Assembly (NCBI GenBank): GCA_903789505.1
Contig: CAIFEU010000009.1
Span: 13,024 to 24,859, forward strand
Length of the DNA: 11,836 bases
Reading direction: 5' to 3'
Source of the DNA: an uncultured Coriobacteriales bacterium
GTDB lineage: Bacteria; Actinomycetota; Coriobacteriia; Coriobacteriales; UMGS124
The notes under the pieces were generated by a model that ran no database searches, was not told the DNA's origin, and worked only from the letters and a program-made list of their open reading frames with translations. Numbering within the stretch: position 1 is the stretch's first letter; every line of letters begins with the position of its first letter. The position numbers were made by a program, and so were the translations under genes. Positions 1-6,333 of this stretch are shown here, piece after piece.

Positions 1-95
1 GCCGGGGGGGGGGGGGGGCTGTGGGGGGCCGGCGGGGGTCGGGGGGCCGGGTGGGGGGGGCGGGGGGCCGGGACGCGCCGGGGCGCGCCGGCGAT
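1..95. repeat. Low-complexity G-rich contig end
   Basis: The first roughly 95 bases are almost all G with a few C, T and A, including G runs of about 16. No reading frame here can be trusted. The tract stops just before the stop codon of the aldehyde dehydrogenase gene at 99. The right end of the window is the mirror case (C-rich on the plus strand). Both ends therefore read G-rich when read inward, which suggests a sequencing or assembly artefact or a contig broken at a homopolymer, rather than a biological repeat. Confidence 0.7.
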
Positions 96-98
96 GCC

Positions 99-1583
99 CT
101 ACTTATGCGGGTAGAAGCCCGAGCCGCCCTCGTTCGTGTTGATCATGATGTTCTTGAGCTGCGAGTAGTGCTCCAGGATGTGGGCGTCGTTCTCGCGGCC
201 GATGCCCGAGGTCTTGTAGCCGCCGAACGGCGCGCCCGCGGGGATCATGTTGTAGGTGTTCACCCAGACGCGGCCCGTCTCGATGGAGCGCGAAACGCGC
301 AGGGCGCGGTTCAGGTCGCGGGTCCACACGGCGCCGCCCAGGCCGTAGTCGGAGTCGTTGGCCATCGCGATAACGTCCTGCTCGTCCTTGAACTTGATGA
401 CGACGGCGACCGGCCCGAAGATCTCCTGGCGCGCGCAGGCCATGTCATTGCTGACGTCGGTGATCAGCGTCGGCTCGAAGAAGATGCCGTTGGCGCAGTC
501 GCCCTCGGTGTAGGGCTTGCCGCCGCAGGCAATTGTGGCGCCGGCCTCGCGGGCGTTCTCAACCCAGCCCATGACCTTCTTCTGCTGCGAGCGGTTGATC
601 TGGGCGCCGAGCTGCGTCGTCGGGTCGAGCGGGTCGCCGATCTTGACCTTGCCGAACTGGTCGACCGCTGCGGCAACGAACTTGTCGTAGATGTCCTCCT
701 GCACGAACACGCGCGAGCCGGCGCAGCACACCTGGCCCTGGTTGAACAGGATGCCCAGCTGCACGCCGTCGATCGCCTGATCGAAGTCGCAGTCGTCGAA
801 GAAGATGTTGGCGCTCTTGCCGCCCAGCTCCAGCGTGGCGGGAATCAGACGGTTGGCGGCGGCCTTCGCGACGCTCAGGCCGACCTCGGTGGAGCCGGTG
901 AAGGCGAGCTTCGTGAAGCCGGGGTGGTCGAGGATGTACTGGCCCGACTTGGAGCCCTTGCCGGTGATGACGTTGACGACGCCGGCGGGCAGCAGGTCGC
1001 CGATCAGCTCCATGAGCACGAGCAGGCTCAGCGGCGTGGACGAGGAGCTCTTGATGACGACGCAGTCGCCGGCTGCCAGCGCCGGGGCGAGCTTCCACGC
1101 GGCCATCAGGAACGGGAAGTTCCAGGGCACGATCTGGCCCACGACGCCGATGGGCTCGCGCAGCACCAGGCTCATGAGCCCGCCGTCGAGCAGGGAGACC
1201 GTGCCGGTCTCGGCGCGGATCAGGCCGGCGAAGTAGCGGAAGTGGTCGGAGGAGTACGGCACGTCGATCGTCGAGGTCTCGCGGATCGGCTTGCCGTTGT
1301 CGCGCGTCTCGACCTCGGCGAGCAGCGCCGCGTTCTCGTCGATGCGATCGGCGATGTCGAGCAGGATCTTGGCGCGGACGCTCGGCTCGACCGCCTTCCA
1401 CGCGGGGAAGGCCTTCCAGGCCGCGGCGACCGCGGCGTCCACGTCGTCCTTCGTCGCCTCGGCGCAGTAGGCCAGGTGCTCGCCGTTGGCGGGGTTGGTC
1501 GTCTCGAAGGTGCCGCCGTCGGAGGCGGGGACGAACTTGCCGTCGATGTAGAGGCCGTAGGTGTCTTTGAGCTGGTACGTCAT
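99..1583 (-). CDS. NAD(P)-dependent aldehyde dehydrogenase (AldB/ExaC-like)
   Basis: A 494-residue soluble, presumably cytoplasmic enzyme of the aldehyde dehydrogenase superfamily that oxidises an aldehyde to its carboxylic acid with NAD(P)+. The length is normal for the family. Visible motifs are PWNFP (oxyanion Asn155), the cofactor-binding segment around VVIK (Lys178), FTGSTEVG (228-235), LELGG with the general base Glu252, NQGQVCCAGSR with nucleophile Cys286, and EIFGP (387-391). The C-terminal part (FGGYKTSGIGRE) resembles the acetaldehyde dehydrogenases AldB and ExaC. The position equivalent to Glu195 of mitochondrial ALDH2 is Ser181, as in NADP+-using enzymes such as GabD, so NADP+ may be accepted. 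The frame stays open upstream to 1826, but the ATG at 1583 begins the conserved N terminus and follows an AAAGGCAGG-type ribosome site. The MocR regulator lies upstream on the same strand, 487 bp away. Substrate is unknown; acetaldehyde is only a guess from similarity. Confidence 0.93.
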   Translation of the reverse strand: MTYQLKDTYGLYIDGKFVPASDGGTFETTNPANGEHLAYCAEATKDDVDAAVAAAWKAFPAWKAVEPSVRAKILLDIADRIDENAALLAEVETRDNGKPIRETSTIDVPYSSDHFRYFAGLIRAETGTVSLLDGGLMSLVLREPIGVVGQIVPWNFPFLMAAWKLAPALAAGDCVVIKSSSSTPLSLLVLMELIGDLLPAGVVNVITGKGSKSGQYILDHPGFTKLAFTGSTEVGLSVAKAAANRLIPATLELGGKSANIFFDDCDFDQAIDGVQLGILFNQGQVCCAGSRVFVQEDIYDKFVAAAVDQFGKVKIGDPLDPTTQLGAQINRSQQKKVMGWVENAREAGATIACGGKPYTEGDCANGIFFEPTLITDVSNDMACARQEIFGPVAVVIKFKDEQDVIAMANDSDYGLGGAVWTRDLNRALRVSRSIETGRVWVNTYNMIPAGAPFGGYKTSGIGRENDAHILEHYSQLKNIMINTNEGGSGFYPHK

Positions 1584-1736
1584 GGGGGCCTGCCTTTCTG
1601 TTCGGTTTCCGTCGTCGCCCGGGGACGGCCTGCCGGCGCGCAGCCGGGGGCGGCGCCCGCGGGCGTCCGTAGGACTGCCTATAGACGGTAGCGACCAGGT
1701 GGGAATTGCTGCAGCACCACATCGTGACAAAATTTT

Positions 1737-1756
1737 GGGGCCAATCGAGGGGCCAA
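1737..1756. promoter_or_regulatory. Direct repeat, possible MocR operator
   Basis: Two exact copies of GGGGCCAA (1737-1744 and 1749-1756) are separated by TCGA, giving a 12-bp period, about 155 bp upstream of the aldehyde dehydrogenase start. MocR regulators such as GabR bind direct repeats, and a MocR gene is adjacent, so this is a candidate binding site. The link is inference. Confidence 0.3.
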
Positions 1757-1900
1757 GTGGCGGATGCCCGTCACCATGGCGCGCATGGGATGGAAGATAT
1801 AGGCACCTTCCAGGAGATGCCTGCATAAGTTCGATAAGGCGAGAAATATGATGAGACCAATTTGGCGCTCAACAGATGCGAATTTATGTGAAACATTAGG

Positions 1901-1941
1901 GCCAGTTTGCCGCCCGCGTGGGGAGCAGTCGGAAAACTGGC
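1901..1941. repeat. Inverted repeat, 8-bp arms
   Basis: GCCAGTTT (1901-1908) and AAACTGGC (1934-1941) are exact reverse complements separated by 25 bp. There is no T-run after the hairpin on either strand, so it is not a standard intrinsic terminator. It lies about 130 bp after the MocR stop and 320 bp before the aldehyde dehydrogenase start. It could be an operator, or a transcript-end structure for the MocR gene. Confidence 0.45.
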
Positions 1942-2070
1942 ATCAAAGTGTGGAGGGCCTTTAAGGTTGGTGTGGAGGGGGCGTCACGGTCCGGGCCCGG
2001 CTTGCCGCTCGCTGACGGCTCTGGCACGGCGGGCGACCCGACGGCGGCGCGAGGCGGGGGCGCCCGCCGC

Positions 2071-3606
2071 TCACGCACCCGCCCGGCTCGCGCGGTCGAT
2101 GTCGTCGCGGAAGACGTCGGCGAGCAGGCCGACGGCGAGGTCGAGCTGGTCGGGCCCGATGCTCGCGAAGTTGATCACGATGCGGTGGACGTCGCGCGCG
2201 ACGGGCCGCACGTAGTAGTCGGAGAGCATCGCGAGGTTCATGCTGCGCCGGCGGGCGGCGCGCTTCACCGTCTCGTCGCTCATGCGCGTGCGCACCGACG
2301 CGATCAGGTGGGTGCCCACGTCGGGCACCTGGAAGGTCGCGATCCGCGCGAGGTCCGAGGCGGCAAGGGCATCCACCATCGCGGCGCGCTGCCTGCGGTA
2401 GTAGCGCGTCAGCCGGTTGATGTGGCGCTCGAAGTGCCCCTGCGAGATGAACTCTGCCAGGGCGAGCTGCTCGAAGCTCGACACGGTGCACGAGTAGAAG
2501 CTCATCTGGCTGCGGTACAGGTCCATCAGCGTCTCGGGGAGCACCATGTACGAGATGCGCAGCGACGGCACCAGGGTCTTCGAGAACGTGTTGAGGTAGA
2601 TGACGCGGTCGGAGTCGTCCTGCGTGAACAGAGAGGGGAGCGCGTGGCCCGCGAAGCGCAGCTCGGAGTCGTAGTCGTCCTCGATCAGGAAGCGGCTCGG
2701 GTCCGCGTGGAGCCAGTCGAGCAGCTCGTGGCGACGCGCGGCCGACATCACGATGCCGGTGGGGAAGGCGTTCGCCGGAGACGCGTGCACCACGTCGGCG
2801 GGGTTCTGCCTGAGGAAGCCGGTCGAGAGGCCCTCGCCGTCGAGCGGGACGTAGTTCCACAGGATGCCCGCGTGGCGCGAGACCTGCGCGAGCTTCTTGT
2901 AGCCGGGGTCGCCGATCGCGATGATTGTGCCGGGGCCGAAGAGCTGCAGCAGCCTGCCGTAGAGGTACTCGGTGCCGGCGCCGACCACGATTCGGTCGGG
3001 GGAGCAGCGCATCCCCTTGAACTCGTACAGGTAGGCGGCGATGGCGCGGCGCAGCTCGGCGAGGCCGTTGAACGGCACGGTGCGGAACAGCGCCTCGTTG
3101 CGGTCCGAGAGCGTCTTGCGCATGATGCGCGCCCAGGTCTCCGCGGGGAACAGGTCCATGCTGCACCAGTTGGCGCGGAAGTCGATGTGGTCGGGTTCGC
3201 CCGCGAAGGCGTGCCCGCCCGCCGCGGCGCCGGCCGCCCTGCCGGGGCCGGGCGAGCCCGCCGCGACATGCTTGCCGCCGGCGTCACCGGGGGCATCGGC
3301 GCTCGCGGGGTCGTCATCCCGCCCGAGTCCGTCGCCGGTGCCCTCGAACACGCCCTGGCTGCGGTTGGGCGCGACGTAGAACCCGCTGCCCGCCCGGGCG
3401 ACGACGTAGCCCTCGCTCACGAGCAGCTCGTAGGCGTGCTCGACGGTGCTCACGCTGGTCGTGAGGTGCGCGGCGAGCGTGCGGCGCGAGGGCAGGCGCG
3501 TGCCGGCGGGCAGGGCGCCGGTCCGGACGTCGCGGCGGATGCAGCGGTAGAGGTACTCGTACTTGGGCTGGTGCGGGGCGCGTCGGTCGAGGTCGTACGT
3601 GATCAT
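2071..3606 (-). CDS. MocR-family regulator (GntR HTH fused to aminotransferase fold)
   Basis: A 511-residue cytoplasmic transcription factor. Residues about 16-80 form a GntR winged helix (LPSRRTLAAHL, STVEHAYELLVSEGYV). A Gly/Ala/Asp-rich linker runs from 81 to 140. Residues about 145-500 form a class I aminotransferase-like domain that should bind pyridoxal phosphate: SPANAFPTG (276-284), IEDDYDSELR (308-317, Asp311) and NTFSKTLVPSLR, with Schiff-base Lys343. Family members (GabR, PdxR, TauR) sense PLP or an amine through this domain and bind direct repeats. No pdxS/pdxT genes are nearby, so PdxR is not supported. The downstream same-strand neighbour is an aldehyde dehydrogenase, which recalls GabR beside gabTD but does not prove the same ligand. 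The ABC importer is divergent and is another possible target. The ATG at 3606 has GGGAGG 12 nt upstream, a slightly long spacing, and no other in-frame start is close. Confidence 0.92.
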   Translation of the reverse strand: MITYDLDRRAPHQPKYEYLYRCIRRDVRTGALPAGTRLPSRRTLAAHLTTSVSTVEHAYELLVSEGYVVARAGSGFYVAPNRSQGVFEGTGDGLGRDDDPASADAPGDAGGKHVAAGSPGPGRAAGAAAGGHAFAGEPDHIDFRANWCSMDLFPAETWARIMRKTLSDRNEALFRTVPFNGLAELRRAIAAYLYEFKGMRCSPDRIVVGAGTEYLYGRLLQLFGPGTIIAIGDPGYKKLAQVSRHAGILWNYVPLDGEGLSTGFLRQNPADVVHASPANAFPTGIVMSAARRHELLDWLHADPSRFLIEDDYDSELRFAGHALPSLFTQDDSDRVIYLNTFSKTLVPSLRISYMVLPETLMDLYRSQMSFYSCTVSSFEQLALAEFISQGHFERHINRLTRYYRRQRAAMVDALAASDLARIATFQVPDVGTHLIASVRTRMSDETVKRAARRRSMNLAMLSDYYVRPVARDVHRIVINFASIGPDQLDLAVGLLADVFRDDIDRASRAGA

Positions 3607-3948
3607 CGGTGATGGCGCCCTCCCGTCGCGTTCGCCCGCTTCGCGCCGCGCGCGTCCGGCGTGCGCGGCCTTCGCCCATGATATCCCACACCTGGGGAGG
3701 CCCGTGCCTTGGCGTGGGGGGGCGTGGCGGCGGGACCTTGTGAAGCCCGGCGATGCGCACGATGAGCGGTCTGGATGGCGCCGTGGGCGGCATGATGGCT
3801 GTGGACTTCGGTCGCTGACGGCACCTTTCGGGCCGCAGACGGTGTGCTTCGCGAATTGTGGTGATACGCGAGCCGGCCTTGCGGGTGGTGACGTCGCCGC
3901 GTACAGTGGCCATACTTAATGTGTTAAACGTCACCAAAGGTGTTCACG
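3607..3948. promoter_or_regulatory. Divergent intergenic region, MocR gene / ABC permease gene
   Basis: This 342-bp region separates two divergent genes and should carry both promoters; I see no gene in it. On the minus strand TATCAT (complement of 3678-3683) matches a -10 box at 5 of 6 positions, but no good -35 precedes it. On the plus strand TTGCGG (3879-3884) and TACAGT (3902-3907) are 17 bp apart, a weak promoter match for the permease gene. GGTGACGT (3887-3894) and ACGTCACC (3928-3935) form an exact 8-bp inverted repeat flanking the AT-rich stretch that contains TTAA-TGTG-TTAA (3916-3927). CACC-AAA-GGTG (3932-3942) is a small dyad that overlaps the ribosome site. Confidence 0.45.
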
Positions 3949-5187
3949 ATGACAACAGACGAGAAGAACCCCCGGACGACCGGCGAGGCGCCTGCCGCCT
4001 CCCCGGAGCTGTCGGCGCCCGGCGACGCGGCGAACCCCGCGTGTACGGACGCCGCCACGCCTGCGGAGCCCACCGAGCCCGCGGCGAGCGCGGAGGAGGC
4101 CGCCCGCGCGCGCGAGGACGCCGCCCGAAAGACGCTCGCGCATCGCGAGGGCGCGTTCCAGATGCGCCGGCGCTCGGTCGCGTTCAAGGCGATCGTCAGC
4201 GTGGCCGTCCTGCTGGTGCTGTTCGTCATCAGCCTAGGCGTGGGGCGCACGAGCATCCCGCCGCAGACGGTGCTCGAGATCCTGGGCAACAGGCTCTTCG
4301 GCATGCAGGGCACGTTCACCGCCGGACAGGCCACGATCGTGATCGACATCCGCCTGCCGAGGATCGTCGCGGCGATGCTCGTGGGCTCGGCGCTGGCGGT
4401 GTCGGGCGCCGCCTACCAGGGGCTCTTCAAGAACCCGATGGTCTCGCCCGACATCCTGGGCGCCAGCGCGGGCGCGAGCTTCGGCGCGGCGTTGTCGCTG
4501 CTGCTCAATGCCAGCAACCGCATCGTCCAGCTCGCGGCGTTCGTGATGGGCTTCGTCGCGGTGATGATCACGTACTTCTCGAGCAAGCGCGTGGGGCGCG
4601 GCACCAACATGACGCTCTTGCTGGTGCTGTGCGGCCTGATCGTGGGCACGCTGTTCCAGGCGTTCGTCTCGCTGATCAAGTACGTCGCCGCCCCCGACTC
4701 CAAGCTGCCTGAGATCACCTACTGGCTGATGGGCTCGATCGCCAAGGTCACCTGGGACAACCTCAAGGTGTTCATGATCCCGTACCTGCTCGGGATCGTG
4801 CCCCTCCTGCTGCTGCGCTGGCGCCTCAACACGCTGGCGTTCGGCGACGCCGAGGCCGAGTCGCTGGGCGTCAACGTCTCGCTGCTGCGCGGCGTGCTGA
4901 TCGTGTGCTCGACGCTGCTCACCTCGGCGGTCGTCGCCATCGCGGGCGTGGTGGGATGGGTCGGGCTGATCATCCCGCACATCGTCAGGTTCATCACCGG
5001 GCCCGACAACCGGATCGTCGTGCCGCTGTCACTGGTGTTCGGCGCGATTTTCCTGGTGCTGGTCGATACCTGCTGCCGCACCCTCATGGCCTCCGAGATC
5101 CCGCTGGGCATCCTGACCTCGGTCATCGGCGCGCCGTTCTTCTTCGTCATCCTGCTGCGCACCCAGAGGGGAGGCGGCTCCGAGTGA
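3949..5187 (+). CDS. FecCD-type ABC importer permease (iron/haem/corrinoid class)
   Basis: A 412-residue inner-membrane permease of the BtuC/FecCD family, the channel of a type II importer. Family marks are IRLPRIVAAMLVGSALAVSGA followed by YQGLFKNPMVSPDILG (about 134-171), EITYWLMGS (255-263), the loop GDAEAESLGV (299-308) that contacts the ATPase, GWVGLIIPHIVR (336-347) and SEIPLGILTSVIGAPFF (382-398). Several hydrophobic helices run from about 80 to 405. Residues 1-75 form an Ala/Pro/Glu-rich hydrophilic extension that ordinary members (about 330-350 residues) lack. Its codons keep the strong GC third-position bias, so it seems translated. The ATG at 3949 has AAAGG 8 nt upstream; a GTG at 3940 lacks a ribosome site. 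An internal ATG at 4162, with GAGG nearby, would give a normal-length 341-residue protein. The stop codon overlaps the ATPase start. Ligand cannot be read from sequence. Confidence 0.94.
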   Translation: MTTDEKNPRTTGEAPAASPELSAPGDAANPACTDAATPAEPTEPAASAEEAARAREDAARKTLAHREGAFQMRRRSVAFKAIVSVAVLLVLFVISLGVGRTSIPPQTVLEILGNRLFGMQGTFTAGQATIVIDIRLPRIVAAMLVGSALAVSGAAYQGLFKNPMVSPDILGASAGASFGAALSLLLNASNRIVQLAAFVMGFVAVMITYFSSKRVGRGTNMTLLLVLCGLIVGTLFQAFVSLIKYVAAPDSKLPEITYWLMGSIAKVTWDNLKVFMIPYLLGIVPLLLLRWRLNTLAFGDAEAESLGVNVSLLRGVLIVCSTLLTSAVVAIAGVVGWVGLIIPHIVRFITGPDNRIVVPLSLVFGAIFLVLVDTCCRTLMASEIPLGILTSVIGAPFFFVILLRTQRGGGSE

Positions 5188-5972
5188 TCATGGAGACGCA
5201 CGGGATCGACTGCGGCTACAAGTCCGCGACGATCCTGCACGATGTCACGCTGTCGTTCGAGACCGGGGAGGTCGTGTGCCTGCTCGGTCCCAACGGCGTG
5301 GGAAAGACGACGCTGTTCAAGACCATGCTCGGCTTCCTGTCGCCGAAGAAGGGGCGCGTCAGCATCGACGGGCGCGACCGCTCCGACTTCTCGCGTCGCG
5401 AGTTCGCGCAGGTCGTCGCCTACGTCCCGCAGCTGCACGAGCCTCCCTTCCCGTTCTCGGTGCTCGACGTCGTCCTCGCCGGGTGCGCTTCGCGCCTGGG
5501 CGTGTTCGCGTCGCCGGCCATCGAGGACTACGAGCGGGCCGAGGCCGTGCTCGACGAGCTCGGCATCGGCTACCTGCGCGACCGCACGTTCACGCAGATC
5601 TCGGGCGGCGAGCAGCAGATGACGCTGATCGCGCGCGCCCTGGTCCAGGACCCCAGGTTCCTGGTCATGGACGAGCCCACGGCGGCGCTGGACTTTGGCA
5701 ACCAGGTGCGGGTGCTCTCGTGCGTGAGGCAGCTGGCGGAGTCGGGCCGCGGCGTGATCATGACGACGCACAACCCCGACCACGCGTTCCTCTGCGGCAC
5801 GCGTGCGGTCCTGATCAAGCGCGACCACTCGCTGACCGACGGGCTGGTCGACGACGTCGTGACCGAGTCCAACCTGCACGATGCCTACGGCATCTACGTC
5901 AAGATCACCGAGGCCGTCACCGACGCTGGCGTCCGCGTGAAGACCTGCGTGCCGGTCCTCGCCGGCGAGTAG
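5184..5972 (+). CDS. ABC importer ATP-binding protein (FecE/BtuD class)
   Basis: A 262-residue cytoplasmic ATPase that powers the permease encoded just upstream. All catalytic motifs are present: Walker A GPNGVGKTT (35-43, Lys41), Q-loop VPQ (Gln83), signature ISGGEQQ (139-145), Walker B FLVMDEP (159-165, Glu164), D-loop around Asp170 and H-loop His196. The GTG at 5184 overlaps the permease stop (GTGA) and has GGGGAGG 9 nt upstream, which implies translational coupling. An ATG two codons later, at 5190, is the alternative, but its spacing to the ribosome site is 15 nt. The tail after about residue 215 is a short C-terminal segment usual for this class. With the permease it forms a two-gene operon; the binding protein follows 361 bp later. 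Confidence 0.94.
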   Translation: MIMETHGIDCGYKSATILHDVTLSFETGEVVCLLGPNGVGKTTLFKTMLGFLSPKKGRVSIDGRDRSDFSRREFAQVVAYVPQLHEPPFPFSVLDVVLAGCASRLGVFASPAIEDYERAEAVLDELGIGYLRDRTFTQISGGEQQMTLIARALVQDPRFLVMDEPTAALDFGNQVRVLSCVRQLAESGRGVIMTTHNPDHAFLCGTRAVLIKRDHSLTDGLVDDVVTESNLHDAYGIYVKITEAVTDAGVRVKTCVPVLAGE

Positions 5973-6053
5973 GCGGCGCCGGACGGACGAGGGCGCACCC
6001 ACGGGAGGGGTGGGCAGGCGAGTGGGCGGCGCCGGGAGGGTGAGGGCGCGCCA
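5972..6053 (+). repeat. Imperfect 53-bp-period repeat after ATPase gene
   Basis: The segment at 5972-6000 recurs at 6025-6053 with 23 of 29 positions identical. Both copies begin GGCGGCGCCGG and contain GAGGGCGC. The first copy overlaps the ATPase stop codon. Just beyond lies a GC stem GGGTGA (6038-6043) / TCACCC (6062-6067), which could help end the operon transcript, but no T-run follows it. Confidence 0.4.
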
Positions 6054-6239
6054 TGCCTCCGTCACCCGCCCGATCGGACGAGGTTTGAGGGGGCCGAGGA
6101 TGGGCGCACGACCTCGGACGCTACCGGTTCGATACCGCTCACCGATTCATTTAGACCGCTCATGACGTCCATGGGGACATCGTGACGGCAATGAAACAAT
6201 TCCATGGTTTTCGATAGTTGTCATTTCTACCAATAGTTA

Positions 6240-6257
6240 GTGACTAAAATGAGTCAC
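6240..6257. promoter_or_regulatory. Dyad GTGACT-N6-AGTCAC
   Basis: GTGACTAAAATGAGTCAC is a perfect 6-bp-arm inverted repeat in the AT-rich upstream region, about 80 bp before the binding-protein start. The half-site GAGTCACGC (6251-6259) recurs at 6297-6305. The size and spacing suit a dimeric repressor or activator site. It does not resemble a Fur or DtxR/IdeR box. Confidence 0.4.
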
Positions 6258-6286
6258 GCACTGTCGGTTGGCAACGCGACCGTCTC

Positions 6287-6301
6287 GACTCGACCCGAGT
6301 C
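6287..6301 (+). promoter_or_regulatory. Leader hairpin GACTCG-ACC-CGAGTC
   Basis: A perfect 6-bp stem with a 3-nt loop lies about 20 nt before the GGAGG ribosome site of the binding-protein gene. If transcribed, it would fold in the leader; as DNA, it shares the GAGTCAC word with the dyad at 6240-6257. It has no T-run, so it is not a terminator by itself. Confidence 0.4.
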
Positions 6302-6333
6302 ACGCGAGCGTCGTCACGTTGGAGGGATGACAC

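Larger units (their letters stand above)
1584..2070 (-). promoter_or_regulatory. 487-bp gap upstream of aldehyde dehydrogenase gene
   Basis: This gap lies between the MocR stop codon and the aldehyde dehydrogenase start. I see no gene in it: the frames crossing it show no recognisable protein. The segment at about 1720-1900 is clearly richer in A and T than the coding DNA, as expected of a promoter zone. No convincing -35/-10 pair stands out on the minus strand. The gap holds a direct repeat (1737-1756), an inverted repeat (1901-1941), a 10-bp palindrome CAAAATTTTG (1728-1737), another TGCTGCAGCA (1707-1716), and two copies of GTGTGGAGGG (1948-1957 and 1970-1979) 22 bp apart. Confidence 0.5.
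5973..6333 (+). promoter_or_regulatory. 361-bp regulatory gap before binding-protein gene
   Basis: No gene is visible here. The first 90 bp are GC-rich and repetitive; about 6130-6255 is AT-rich and should hold the promoter of the binding-protein gene. ATGAAA (6191-6196) and GATAGT (6213-6218), 16 bp apart, form one weak promoter candidate; TTGTCA (6218-6223) is a good -35-like hexamer without a well-spaced -10. Four ACCG-starting words (6123, 6134, 6141, 6155) include two exact ACCGCTCA copies 21 bp apart. Two CCATGG palindromes (6169-6174 and 6202-6207) sit 33 bp apart. Dyads at 6240-6257 and 6287-6301 are listed separately. The region suggests control of the binding protein apart from its transporter genes. 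Confidence 0.5.

Noticed and set aside
21..1691. Long open frame on the plus strand across the aldehyde dehydrogenase gene
   Set aside because: It is rich in Arg, Gly, Ala and Val with no domain, starts in the artefactual G tract, and mirrors a clear family member on the other strand.
2071..3606. Calling the MocR gene pdxR or gabR
   Set aside because: Neither pdxS/pdxT nor a GABA aminotransferase gene is present, and family members share the same fold with many different targets.
1918..3612. Long open frame on the plus strand opposite the MocR gene
   Set aside because: It is a high-GC shadow frame; the minus strand encodes complete GntR and aminotransferase motifs.
3841..3948. Cobalamin riboswitch or Fur box before the permease gene
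   Set aside because: The leader is too short for the riboswitch, and I see no B12-box-like or Fur-box-like sequence.
1719..6186. Shared ACATCGTGAC upstream of the dehydrogenase gene (1719-1728) and the binding-protein gene (6177-6186)
   Set aside because: A 10-bp match between two gaps of this size is not rare enough by chance, and its orientation differs relative to the two genes.
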